The notes under the pieces are model-generated. The model was not told the origin of the DNA. It saw only the letters and a list, made by a program, of their open reading frames with translations, and searched no databases. From the NCBI RefSeq assembly GCF_030272615.1, contig NC_081411.1:208102244-208166243 (forward strand): a stretch of DNA of 64,000 nt, in the 5' to 3' direction. The position numbers and the translations under genes were made by a program. Numbering within the stretch: position 1 is the stretch's first letter; the number at the start of each line of letters is the position of its first letter. Source of the stretch: Cryptomeria japonica (lineage: Eukaryota; Streptophyta; Pinopsida; Cupressales; Cupressaceae). Shown piece by piece: positions 46,157 through 57,354 of this stretch.

Positions 46157-47463
46157 CTAACTCGGTAGGTAAGGTGCTTCCTTCATTAGTTGACACATTT
46201 TCCTTCTTTTCCAAAATTTCTGTAATTTGCTTCTTATTTCCTCAGTATCTCCTTTGGGTTGATCTCTACAGTCTTTAGCCACGTGTCCAACTTTGTGACA
46301 ATGAAAACATGCCATTCCAGGATTTCTCCATGATCTCTAGTTGTACATTCCAAACCTTATCATACAGTTTGCACTTATGTGTCTGTATCTTCCACAATAT
46401 TCACACCATATTCTTGTATTGTAATCCCATGCTACTGAAGTATATTGTCGATTGAGATCTGTGTGAGTTCAGTAGCTTCTAGTGTTTTCTCAGTGTGGAG
46501 TCCACATATAGTTTTTCTGCTTAAACCAACATTTCTCAGTATTGTGTCCATATCTATTGCAATTTTTGCAAAACCCCTTGAATTTTGCCTTCTGATAATT
46601 GTTAACAGACTTTGTCCTACATTTCTTAGATGTGTTACTACACTTATTGCAATTATAAAAATAACCATCAAACCTAGTAACATGTGGTTGCTTACCTTTT
46701 CTGATCTGGCAAACGTTGGCAGTATGTCCTTGTTTTCCATAGTGGTTACAAATAGGCTTCGTGTCCTTCATCTTATCTTTGTTTCTAGCCTTTTTTTATG
46801 ATTCTCCTTTCTCAATGGTGTTGATCCCTTTCTTAGTAGAGTTGTTTCCTTTATAACTGAGTCCTGCAGATTTGTTGGGTGATCTCATATTTAGTTGCTC
46901 ATCCAACATTCTTGATGCTTCATAACTTTTCTTCAGTGTTTCTTTTGACTTCTTTTCTGCTTCTAGTTCATCGGTCAATCTTGATAATTCAAGTTTCAAT
47001 GCTTGGTTCTCATTTTCTTTTAAAGTAGCTTCATGATGTGCATAATCCAATTGATCAGACATATTATGTTGAACTTCAGTCATCCTTGATAATTCATCAT
47101 TCTTTTCAAACACCATTTCTTCTAGTTGTTGTTTTTCTTTTTCTATATTTCGCATATTATCTTCAATTGTTCTCAATGCATCAAGATTTTTAGTCAACTG
47201 TGTGCTGAAATACTCATGTTCCCTTCTCATTGCTTTTAGCTATTCATTCCATGCTTCATTCTTTTCTTTCAGTTCTGCAATCATTTCTTCAGATTCTTCT
47301 GATATGCTATTCTCAGATGATGTCTCAATTTGTTCCACCAATTCTTGTGAGTCCTGTAAATCATCAGACAACCTTCTTCTGACTTTCAGTGATCTTTGCA
47401 TTTGCTTCTGCATATCTACAATTACTTGATTAGCATGATCCAATTCTTCTTGAAGATTCACAA
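46157..47463 (-). pseudogene. gag remnant: coiled coil plus five zinc knuckles
   Basis: On the minus strand the frame opens about 80 bp after the PBS and ends at TAG 46157. It begins directly in a coiled coil (LQEELDHANQVIVDMQKQMQ, then SQELVEQIETSSEN and RREHEYFSTQLTKNLDALRT), so the usual N-terminal gag domain is missing. SRMLDEQLNMRSPNKSAG is the SIRE-type linker. Five knuckle-like motifs follow at about 46740, 46640, 46550, 46385 and 46290. The last three are intact (CKNCNRYGHNTEKC, CEYCGRYRHISANC, CFHCHKVGHVAKDC), the first two have lost Cys or His. Several stops (TAG, TAA, TGA) interrupt it. Gag binds and packages the element RNA. Confidence 0.75.
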
Positions 47464-47540
47464 TTCAGCATGATTATTTATAGCCTTCCATTGATATGAT
47501 CTTTCTCTTTAGGTTGTTAGTCCCTTTACCAAGAATTAAG

Positions 47541-47551
47541 CTTTGATACCA
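47541..47551 (-). other. Primer-binding site of the pol-less element
   Basis: TGGTATCAAAG on the minus strand lies two bases after the LTR end (CCTAACA), a tRNA-Met-type PBS. Confidence 0.85.
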
Positions 47552-47553
47552 GT

Positions 47554-48758
47554 TGTTAGGTCCGATTTGGAAAGCTAATGTACTGAGAGGGGAGGGGTGA
47601 GTCAGTACTTCAAAACTTTTCTTGAAAAACAATTTTACTGATAAACACAAACTAAGTATAGTTGATCTCATAAATATATAAAACTGAAACATAATCATAG
47701 AAATAACATACATCAAAATTTCACTCCATAACTCAAAGATTTTTGGTCACATAGAAACTCTTGGTTAGAGAGAAAAACTGTAGTGGGGATGGCACCCACA
47801 ACTTCACTACTGCAATAATCAAGATTGCTCGATTAGAGCTACATGTTTAGTTGTTTTTGATAGCTTACCCTATTAGGAGTATAAAAATCTTTAGATCTAC
47901 CTTGCTAAAGGATTTTACAAACATTTTTACAAAATGTTGTACCTAGTTAAAGGCTTTACAATTTATAGACTTTATTAGAGTCTTTTACCCTGTTAAAGGT
48001 TTCTAACACAACTTTAATAATTCAATCAAAATCTTTACAAAATATCTGCAACTTCACATCTGAAATATTATAGAAGACTCTATGTGCTCAATATGAAATT
48101 ACCTTGCTCATAGCATTCCTCGGTAATTGATAAATCAACTCGGTAACCACTTCTGTATACTTTGTCCCTTAAATTGTTCTCTGAAACCTTCTTGGTAACC
48201 TCTGAATATCTCTATCAATCTTCTTTCTTAACTATATCATCACATCGTGTCTTCTCTCATGATTTTCCATTTCAATCTCATATCCTCTTATTAGATACTC
48301 AAATCATTCTGTTTAAATAGATCTCTGAGACGGTGATCTATTCATTCTTCGATCATACAAACATGTTTTATTGAATGAATAAACATAGAAATTATTTCAT
48401 TGGATATTCTTCCTCAAAATCATACAAAATCTTTAAATGCAATTTCCTATGTAATAACGGTTTCATCTTCTCAAATCTTGTAACACGTTTCACATGTGTG
48501 TCCAGGTTCATTGAATCTGGTAACATGTTTCCACTTGATTCAGATTAACTAAGTATACTTTCTTTGTTGCTCGGTAGACATATGAACTTTACTCAGTAGA
48601 CAGCTCGGTGTGTCTCATCTCGGTTACTAGTCTCTCTTCTGTAACCGACACTAATAGCCTTTGTAATTATCGACTAGACATTTTGGTAGTATTAACCGAC
48701 TAGAGTATATAGGATGACTTTGGGTATAAAACTAATGACAACTTAGTAAATAGCAAGA
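47554..48758 (-). repeat. 5' LTR of the pol-less element
   Basis: 1205 bp, closely similar to 40764-41966 along its length. The terminal TG is mutated to TC at 48758 (TCTTGCTATTTACTAAG) and the TATA region (48308-48320) is altered relative to the other LTR. Confidence 0.9.
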
Positions 48759-48764
48759 GGTTAT

Positions 48765-49412
48765 TTCATTCTATATTATTTATGTAATACAAACCCCATT
48801 AACTTTGGGAGAGATCTTTCATATAATATTTAAAATTAGATGATATTTTTTACTTATATTATGTCACTAAAACAATTAAATTTACATTTAAATAATCTAA
48901 TGTTTAGAAATGATACATAAAATTAATATTTTTATTTTACTCTTAAGAAGATATACAAACTCATTCTTGTATATTTCGTTTATGAATTTAAAATTTATCA
49001 AGTTGTTGTACTCATTTCCATCTTTTACAAATAATATTTACATAGATTTAGTATCATTTATTTTACTTTTAATTTAACATATTATAAATGTCATCTCTAT
49101 AAAAGTAAGAATTCAACCACAATTTATATTACATCTAGGATATCATATTTTTATTAACAACTATATTGTTAATTTATAAACTATATTTCTACCATACAAA
49201 TATCATTCAACATATTTATCAAAGAACTATGGAAAGTATGCTCCACGTTCATTGCCTCTTTTGTATTAGTCTCTATTAACATTAAACACTTGTTAGTTAT
49301 AATGTGTGATTAAATTAATCTAATTTTATATAGTTTTTTGTTTAATTAATACATACATATAGTATGATCCAATATCATCTCTTATTAAACATACATTTTT
49401 GTGTAGAATTTT
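48765..49412. other. AT-rich stretch, no gene recognised
   Basis: About 650 bp between the target-site duplication of the pol-less element and the 0.4-kb tandem duplication. No ORF, repeat or LTR feature was seen. Confidence 0.5.
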
Positions 49413-50211
49413 TATAAAAATCTCTAAACTTTGCATCACCTTGATTTCATTTATGCTTATAGTAGAAAAATAATAATATATTATTTTATTTTATTTTTTT
49501 TGTTAATTTAGAACTATGCACACTTAGGTTGAGTGTATACATGACCTATTTTTATTTTGGCTAATTGTGATGGTCTAATGATTGGCCACTATTAAAAACT
49601 TCTATATAGTCACTTATTTTGTCCCTATCTTAATATGATTAATCATTTAAAACTTCTTCAAACATTATTCAATTTTCTATTACAATTAATTTTTTCTTTT
49701 TTTCTTTTTTTCTTGTGTAAATTATATATATTCTATTATGGTCTTTTCACTCTTTTTTTTTCAAGAACATAATGCATCTATAGTGATCAGAATAAAATTA
49801 TTAGTTTTTAGAATAATCTCATCTTATAAAAATCTCTAGACTTTGCATCACCTTGATTTCATTTATGCTTATAGTAGAAAAATAATAATATATTCTTTTA
49901 TTTTATTTTTTTGTTAATTTAGAACTATGCACACTTAGGTTGAGTGTATACATGACCTATTTTTATTTTGGCTAATTGTGATGGTCTAGTGATTGGCAAC
50001 TATGAAAAACTTCTATATAGTCACTTATTTTGTCCCTGTCTTAATATGATTAATCACTTAAAACTTCTTCAAACATTATTCAATTTTCTATTACAATTAA
50101 TTTTTAATTTTTTTCTTTTTTCCTTGTGTAAATTATATATATTCTATTATGGTCTTTTCACTCTCTTTTTTTCAAGAACATAATGCATCTATAGTGATTA
50201 GAATAAAATTT
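49413..50211 (+). repeat. Tandem duplication of a unit of about 400 bp
   Basis: 49413-49806 (TATAAAAATCTCTAAACTTTG ... ATCAGAATAAAATT) is repeated at 49825-50211 with few differences (for example AAACT/AGACT, TCAG/TTAG). The high similarity suggests a recent event compared with the decayed retroelements. No coding potential was seen. Confidence 0.9.
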
Positions 50212-50673
50212 GAAAATATTATTATATATTTTCTTAGTTTTTCAAGATTTCACTTATAATGCATCTATAGGGATGTTCTTTCAAGATTTCGCCTACAACT
50301 CTTGGAGACCTTTCCAACGAGTTAAACCACTCGTAATTTTGAGCTCTGTGCAGAAAGTTACCCGATATGACTATTTTTCGATTCTCAAGGAGTTGTTGGT
50401 GACCCCTGGAATCCCTTGGACTACTAGATGTTGGATTTTCCGCAGGTTCTCACTTAGGTGTTGTCGTCCGAATCCATAATTCGGATCATATAGAAATGCA
50501 TGCACACAATCAAAACCATGATTTTATTGATGATAAAAAAAAAATTCTTTATACATTCTTTAGTGCTAGTGAATCTAACTTTATTGTTTTATTAATTTAA
50601 TTGATACAAAGTTCTGGTATAATATTTTTATTTTCACATTTAGAAAAAAATTTTAATATTATAATAAAATATT

Positions 50674-51218
50674 AATATTTCATATCCACTTAAAATTTTG
50701 TATGTTGTAATATATCAATTTTTTGAACTTTATGTAACATAGTCTAAATTCTATAAATTAAGTTTAAAAATTTGTACAACTATATTAATATCTATGTTTT
50801 TGAGTTATAATACTAATACCCTCTAAAATTTATACCACAAATCTATTATTAACATAAACATCCTTGAATAAATCCATTTAACTCTAATCTACATCCTATT
50901 ATCGTTATAATTAGATCTCTCAGGCATTATTGTAATTTATTTAGTTATGAAAAAAAAATATCGTTCTGCCAACCTACAAAACACCGCGAAAACAAACAAC
51001 GGAAGTATTCACTCTTGTAAAGCAGAAACAAATCTTTGAGAAGTGTTTCATGGTTTTTCAATATGTCTACGCCACTTCCTATTCTTATATTATTTTTAGA
51101 TGTCTCGTAAACAAATATATACAATTATATGATTTATAACTGATGATAGTTATTAATTTCTAAGAATTTGGAATACATATGTTTTAAATTGATTAATAAT
51201 GCAGATAACAGGGATATA
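50674..51218 (+). repeat. Second copy of the duplicated segment, without the Tat element (empty site)
   Basis: 50674-50995 matches 2143-2470, and about 51020-51175 matches 19896-20182, with only about 30 bp between. From 51190 it matches 20790 onward into the F-box fragment. In the first copy about 17.4 kb (the Tat element) separates the two parts. Confidence 0.6.
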
Positions 51219-51319
51219 TTAGATTTCTATGGTCGCAACAGATGAGACAGCTATTTCCATGTTGTCAATAGAAGTCAAGCTCTCATAGAAATCTGCTCCA
51301 GGTTTATACATATAAAAAC
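51219..51319 (-). pseudogene. Truncated F-box/kelch paralogue (C-terminal 33 codons)
   Basis: The minus-strand frame reads FYMYKPGADFYESLTSID, then SSVATIEI and TAA at 51219. It corresponds to residues 295-325 of the F-box/kelch gene at 20821-21798 (FYMYKPGAPLSERCIS ... TSVATIEI). Similarity ends at 51319, where unrelated sequence begins. The middle residues differ, so it is not a recent copy. Confidence 0.8.
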
Positions 51320-51673
51320 AAGCCCGTCAAAACAAGCTTATGTTTAACAAGAAGGTATGACACTCTACTCTTTTTTTCTTCCTGAAGCAATGCAGATGTT
51401 TAATAGGTTCTAGCACTAGTATCTTGTTAGGGTTATCCAATTTTTTAGGAGATAGGTGTGCAGAACTTCAAGATTGTATTTTGGTCATCTTTCAAAACCT
51501 ATCACGTCCTAGCTAGGTTATCCAACATTTCTATTCAGGACAATTAGTTTCATACTTGGGTGCTAGGTTCTTTGTTGCATCTCACTCATAATCTAAACTA
51601 TTCTAAAACTTCACATTTCACTCGTTTGAAGCAATAGAACAAAATTTCAATCCCTAGCTCTCTTTGAATAGTG

Positions 51674-52605
51674 TGTTGGGATTAAGGTGTCTCAACCTTT
51701 GCAAAACCTAACATTGATTTTGCATTTATTTATTTATTATTTGCCTACAAATGTCTAGTTATCTAGTGGCAGCCAGAGGCTTGGTGGCATCCTACTTGGC
51801 AATGATTGTATGACACATGTTGCACATGTGGAGGTAGGCTTCCCACTTTGAGGATCTTGACAAGTGTCAGCCTATGACAAATTCTATGACATATTGGACA
51901 AGTGGCAGGAGATACCTTTTGCATGGAGAAGGTGGGTGCCCAAGCTGGGTTATGATGAGTTGTAAGCAAATAACTTAAAATTAGTCATTTATGATGGATT
52001 ATCTTATAGTTGTAAGTGTTGTAAGTTATGAAATTTTTAAGATGCGTAAGAGCATCTATCATACCTCCAAAGAGTAACTTTTGTGTGCCCAACTTCAGAG
52101 GTTAGAATGGGGAGTCATTTAGAGATCTACATGTGTCGTTTTTATGCTTTATGGTGGCCAAAAAATAGGGCCAAATGCTTTGCATGACCCCGTCTTGTTA
52201 CTTCATCTAAAAGACTCCTTGAGTTGTATATTCTATATAAAAGGTAGCCTTGGAGATTAGTAGTTGTGGAATGTTTGCAGGTGAAGTGTTATGTTGTTGG
52301 AATTAATCTAGGTTGTGGGTTGTAGTTGTAGACTACTGTTGAAGAAGCTAAGTGTTGGTATTGTATTGTAAAAAATTAATTATTGGAATACAAAGTACCA
52401 TTCTTATGGAGTGTGGGGTTTTTTACCCGAAAGGGTTTTTCCCATGATATATCTTGTGTTTATTGTGTTTATCTTTATGTATGTTTTTATCTACTTGTAA
52501 TTGTGTTTCTATCTCTGCCATAGAATATTTATCAAGAAAATTTGCACAATCTCCCCCACTAGATTAGTGTTAGGAAGCATTTTTCACACCTTAGCTTCCT
52601 TTTAG
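51674..52605 (+). repeat. 5' LTR of the plus-strand copia element
   Basis: Starts TGTTGGGATTAAGGTGTCTC, matching TGTTTGGATTAAGGTGTCTC at 56859. The exact end is unsure (a few bases before the PBS). Confidence 0.8.
52234..52242 (+). promoter_or_regulatory. TATA box in the 5' LTR
   Basis: TTCTATATAAAAGG is a strong plant TATA motif 370 bp before the PBS. It lies in the part absent from the truncated 3' LTR. Confidence 0.6.
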
Positions 52606-52606
52606 T

Positions 52607-52619
52607 TGGTATTAGATCC
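52607..52619 (+). other. Primer-binding site
   Basis: TGGTATTAGATCC follows the LTR, a mutated TGGTATCAGAGC-type (tRNA-Met) site. Confidence 0.65.
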
Positions 52620-52723
52620 TGGCCAGTTTTGGTTTCGTTGTTGGTTAGCAGGTATTTTCTACTAATTTCAATTTGAGTGGGATCTTTTGCAGAGTATTTT
52701 CAAAATCTTGTTGCAGGAAGAAG

Positions 52724-53500
52724 ATGGCAAGAACATCCGTAAAATTTGATTTGGAGAAGTTTAATGGCAACAACTTCGAACTTTGGAAGTTGAAAATGGA
52801 AGATGTGCTCGTGGATAGAGATCTATGGGATGTAATATCAAGAACAAAACCTCAGACCACATTGTAGGATGATTGGGATAAAATACGTCAGAAAGCCAAG
52901 GGTTTGATAAGGCTTTGTTTGGCTGATTTGATGCTCCTAAATGTCCACGAGGAGAAGATTGTAGCTTCTCTTTGGAAGAAGCTTGGAGATATTTGTTAGG
53001 CTAAATCCCTAGTAAACAAGCTTTTTCTGAGAAAAAGATGTATTCTCTGAGGATGAAAGATGGAGGATCTATTGTTGATCATCTCAATGCATTCAATATG
53101 ATTGTTGCTCAATTGGGTTCTATTGGTGACAAGATTGAGAAACAGGATCATTGCATGCTTCTATTGTGTTATTTTCCTGACTCATGGTACCACCTTATTA
53201 TGGCTAATGGGAGTACAACCACCAAGTTCAAGATGGATGAGGTGGTAGAATTGTTACTTTCTGAAGAGATGTAGAGGAAGAATTCTGAGTTAGCTAAGGA
53301 ATCTCTTATAGTTCTTGGTAGATCAAAAGAAATAGGCAAGAAGAAGGATAAAAAAATGGAAGAGCCAAATCCAAATCCCGTGGGAGATCTAAGTCTCCTA
53401 GAAAGTCCAAGGCCAAGTGTTGGAACTGTGACAAAACTGATCATTTCCATAAAGAATGTAAGAAGGAGAAAAAGAAGAAGAAGAGACCCTCCAAATAAGA
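52724..53500 (+). pseudogene. gag of the plus-strand copia element
   Basis: ATG 52724: MARTSVKFDLEKFNGNNFEL, then WKLKMEDVLVDRDLWDVI, typical of copia gag. Further on are YSLRMKDGGSIVDHLNAFN and LLCYFPDSWYHLIMANGS. A CCHC knuckle lies at about 53417-53460 in a shifted frame (CWNCDKTDHFHKEC). In-frame TAG stops occur at 52865, about 52997 and 53272. Confidence 0.85.
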
Positions 53501-53574
53501 TTTAGACAAATCCTCTCAAGATGACAGTGAAGCATTTTTTGCAGCCTTAACAATACATGCATTGGAGTATGTGT

Positions 53575-53819
53575 GACTGATAGATTCAAGTGCATCTTTT
53601 CACATGACCTCACATCGAGATTGGTTTTCAAAGTATGAAGAAGATGATGGTGGAAAGGTATATCTTGGTGATGACTCACATCTAAATATTGTTGGTCATG
53701 GAAGATTCAATATTAGATTCGCCTATGGAAGAGTGAAGGGGATCGATGGTGTAATGCACATCTCAAGTTTGGCACAAAATCTACTCGATATAAGTAAGCT
53801 AAGTTGTGTGAGTGTGTAG
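53575..53819 (+). pseudogene. Protease of the plus-strand copia element
   Basis: The active-site loop reads LIDSSASFHMTSHRDWF (DSG changed to DSS), followed by YLGDDSHLNIVGHGRFNI and GVMHISSLAQNLLDISKLS, the standard copia protease pattern. A TAG at 53817 ends the frame. Confidence 0.85.
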
Positions 53820-54089
53820 GTTGTTTCCTCACAAGGTGGATGTAAGATGACTAGAGGATCTATGGTGCTTGCTAAGGATGTTTGGATAGGCACTTTGTAT
53901 AAGCTAGATGCATGCATTGTAAAGTGCAATAGTGCTTCTTTGGAGTACAAGAAGAGGGCTCTAGATTCTTCATCCTCACCATCAAATTGAGCTATGAAGA
54001 GGACTATTGCTTCTACATCAGTTGGTCATACTTTTGGGTACCTAAGGGTGCCAATTCTTTAGAGATGAAACTCCTAGCTAAGAAGATAG

Positions 54090-54960
54090 TGTTATGGAAC
54101 CAATAACTTTATCACATTAGTTAGAAGGGTCTCAAAACTTTCAAAAATAAATGCCTCATAGAGGGACTTGATGATTGTAATCTTGAATTTGATTTCTGTG
54201 AACACTACATCTATGGTAAACATAATTGTGTTTAGTTTTAATGTAGTTCTCACAAATATTTTGTGTAGTTGGACTTGATACATTCTGATGTTTTTGGTCC
54301 TATTAATGTTTCCTTTTTTTTTTAAATCTGTCTATTTTGTTTCATTCATTCATGACTATAGTAGAAAGACGTTTATTTATTTTCTTAGAATTAAATATAA
54401 AGTCTTTGGTCGGTTTAAGGAATTTAAGGCTCTTGTTTAGAATCAGACTAGTAGAGAGATTAAGTGTTTGAGGACTAACAATGGTGGTGAGTTTTGCTCA
54501 GATTTTGATAGGTTCTATAAAGACCATGGGATTGAGACGCATAAGACAACTCCATACACCCTTCAATAGAATGAAGTTGCAAAGAGGATGAACATGATGT
54601 TTATGGAGAGGGCTAGGAGTATGCTTAGTGGTGCTAGTCTCAAGATTTTTGGGGGGGGTTGAAGCAGTAGCCACTACCTTCTATTTGGTAAACGGATCTC
54701 TTACATCAGAACTTGTTGATAAGAAACCTATGGAGCCATGGTCCAGAAAGAAGTCCTCAATGAGACATCTTAGATTATTTGGTTGTGAAGCTTATTCTCG
54801 TATTCTGAATGAAAAGAGATCTAAGTTGGAGAACAAAGCAGTGAAGTGTATCTTTAACGAATATGGTGTCGGTGTAAAAGGGTACAAGCTTTAGGATCCA
54901 CTGATAGAGAATGTTATCTCTAACAGAAGTGTTAGTTTTATAAAGATGAAACCTTCCACT
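54090..54960 (+). pseudogene. Integrase of the plus-strand copia element
   Basis: Core motifs are LDLIHSDVFGPINVS, FKEFKALV, then CLRTNNGGEFCSDFDRFY (second Asp changed to Asn) and NEVAKRMNMMFMERARSMLS (catalytic Glu changed to Lys). A run of eight G at 54651-54658 shifts the frame. HLRLFGCEAYSRILNEKRSK and NEYGVGVKGYKL end the domain. It is dead by both stops and catalytic changes. Confidence 0.85.
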
Positions 54961-55292
54961 ATTGAGCTAAAACTAGATTAAGAAGAGAAATAGAATAGGG
55001 AGGTAGTTTAGATTCAGTCTACCCGTGAGAAAGAAGAACTACGAGCTCTTGGTGGACCTGATGATGAGGAGAGCTCTAGCAGCTTTGAAATTTCTAAAGA
55101 GGATGAAGAACCTCAACCTGATCCTTTGAGGAGGTCTACTTGTGATGGGTGATAACCTAATAGATATGGGTATTCACTAGATAGGTTTGGGTATTCATTG
55201 TGAGATTCCATTTGTATTTTATTTTGATTGATAAAATTGATGAGCCTAGGACTATTAGAGAGGCTGTGGGTTTGCATGATGCAAATTCTTGA

Positions 55293-56760
55293 ATGGAAGC
55301 AATGAATGATGAGATGGCATATTTGAAGAAGAAAAATACTTGGGATTTGGTACCTTTTCCCGAAGGACGCAAGTCTGTGGGATGCAAATGGGTGTTCAAG
55401 AAAAACTTGGGTCCTAATGGTAGTTTTGAGAAGCATACTGCACGGTTGGTCGTGAAGGGGTATTCCCATGTCAAGGGAATAGATTATGGTGAGATTTTCT
55501 CTAAAGTTGCAAATATGACATCCATTAGGGTCTTGTTATCACTTGCTACATTTGATGATTGGGAAATCAAGAAAATGAATGTGAAGATGTAGAATTCCTT
55601 TATGGTGATTTGGAGGAATAGATTTATATGTCATAGCCTGAGCATTTTGTAGTAAAAGGTAAAGAAAATATGGTTTGCAAGTTGAAAAAGTATTTGTATG
55701 CTTTGAAATAGTCTCCTCGGATGTGGTACCAAAATTTTGATACCTATGTGTTGAGTTTGGGATTTTAGAGGTCTAAATTCGATCATTGTGTTTACTTCAA
55801 AGCTGATAATGGTCGCATTCTCATTATTGCATTATAAATATGGATGATATATTACTATTTGGGATGGACTTTTGATTTCTGATTTGAAGTGTCAATTGCC
55901 AGCATAGTTTGAGATGAAAGATTTAGGTGCAGCTCGGTATATTCTGAGAATGGAGATCAAAAGAGATGGAGTAAATAGAAAGCTTTAGTTAAGATAGAGT
56001 AAGTATGCAAGTTTTGTATTGGATAGATTCAACATGACATCTTGTAGATCCATGATAATTCCTATTGCATTAGGAACAAAATTATCAATGGAAGAATGTT
56101 CAAAATCTCTTTCTAAGGTGGAGGACATGACCAATGTACCATATGTGAGTGTAGTTGGTATTCTCATGTATGCTATGGTCTATACAAGACTAGACATTTC
56201 CCAAATAACAGAGTCTTGAGTTGATATATGGCTAATCCAAGATGGGTGCATTAGCATGTAGTTAAGATAGTGTTAAGATATCTGAGGGGAACCTCTGAGT
56301 ATTCTTTGTGCTATCATGGCTATCCTACTATACCTAGGCATTCTAAAAGTATTTGTGGATATGTGGACTCAAATTGGGCAAGAGATATAGATAGTAGAAG
56401 ATCTACTAGTGGTTATGTTTTCACCATGAATGGTGGTGCTATTAGTTGGATGAGTAAGCAGCAAGTTGTAGTGACTGTCCATGATAGAAGCAAAGTATAT
56501 GGTAACTACTCATTCTTGTGAGGAAGACATTTGGCTTAGGTGGTTGTGTTCAGATATTGGGTTTCATGTAGGATTTATTACTATCTATTGTGACAGATAT
56601 AGTGATATTTTCTTAGCAAAGAATCTGACTTTCCATGCCAAAACTAAGCACATTGTTGTTCAATTTCATTTTGTTTGAGATATGGTAGAGGATGGGAAGG
56701 TAAAATCAGAGAAGGTTGTCGCTTTGACGAATGTTGTAGATTCATTGACAAAACTAATGA
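55293..56760 (+). pseudogene. Reverse transcriptase and RNase H of the plus-strand copia element
   Basis: RT: MAYLKKKNTWDLVPFPEGRK, GCKWVFKKNLGPNGSFEKH, ARLVVKGYSHVKGIDYGEIF. The YVDD region reads MDDILLFG after a frame break (about 55845). RNase H: LRYLRGTSEYSLCY, CGYVDSNWARDIDSRRSTSG, YVFTMNGGAISWMSKQQVV and, in another frame, AKNLTFHAKTKHI. Multiple stops and frameshifts. Confidence 0.85.
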
Positions 56761-56858
56761 GCATAGAAAAATTTAGATGATGTTCTAGTTATATGGGCCT
56801 CTCAACACTCTTCGGTTGATCTATGGGATATTTGAAAGGTCTTCGACAAGTGGAAGAA

Positions 56859-57354
56859 TGTTTGGATTAAGGTGTCTCAACCTTTGCAAATTGTAACATT
56901 GATTTTGCATTTATTTATTTATTATTTTTGTACAAATATCTAGTTATCTAGTGGGAGCCACATGCTTGGTGGCCTCCTACTTGTCGATGATTGTATGACA
57001 CATATGTTGCACATGTGGAGGTAGGCTTCCCACTTTGAAGATCTTAACAAGTGTTAGGCTATGACAGATTCTATGACATATTGGACAAGTGACAAGAGAC
57101 ACTTTTTGCATAGAGAAGGTGGGTGCCCAAGTTGGGTTTTGATGAGTTATAAGAGAATAAGCTAAATTTAGTCATTTATGATGGATTCTCTTATGAATGT
57201 AAGTGTCGTCAGTTATGATAGTTGTAAGGTGTGTAAGAGAATCTATCATACCTCCAAATAGTAATTTTTGGGTGCCCAACTTAGGAGGTTTGAATGGGGA
57301 GCCATTTAGAGATGTACACTTGTCATTTTCATGATTTTTGGTGGCCAAAAAATA
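56859..57354 (+). repeat. 3' LTR of the plus-strand copia element, truncated
   Basis: Matches the first 496 bp or so of the 5' LTR up to GGTGGCCAAAAAATA and then departs. The second half of the LTR, with the TATA box, is missing. Confidence 0.85.

Larger units (their letters stand above)
40764..48758 (-). mobile_element. Non-autonomous SIRE-like LTR element lacking pol, minus strand
   Basis: Complete: LTRs 40764-41966 and 47554-48758 (about 1.2 kb, closely similar), PBS 47541-47551, polypurine tract next to 41966, and GGTTAT at 40758-40763 and 48759-48764 as target-site duplication. The interior (5.6 kb) has no protease, integrase, RT or RNase H motif. It encodes a gag remnant (46157-47463) and a 1125-codon frame (42249-45623). 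The gag phrase LDEQL..RSPNKSAGLSYK is typical of SIRE/Maximus copia gag, so it derives from that lineage. Confidence 0.85.
51674..57354 (+). mobile_element. Ty1/copia LTR retrotransposon, plus strand, degenerate
   Basis: LTRs at 51674 to about 52605 and 56859-57354 (3' LTR truncated). Between them lie a PBS, gag, protease, integrase, RT and RNase H in copia order. All domains are broken. No target duplication can be found because the 3' LTR is cut. Confidence 0.85.

Noticed and set aside
50210-50479. 89-codon ORF (plus)
   Set aside because: No recognisable domain; the DNA looks like a repeat fragment, but its family could not be named.
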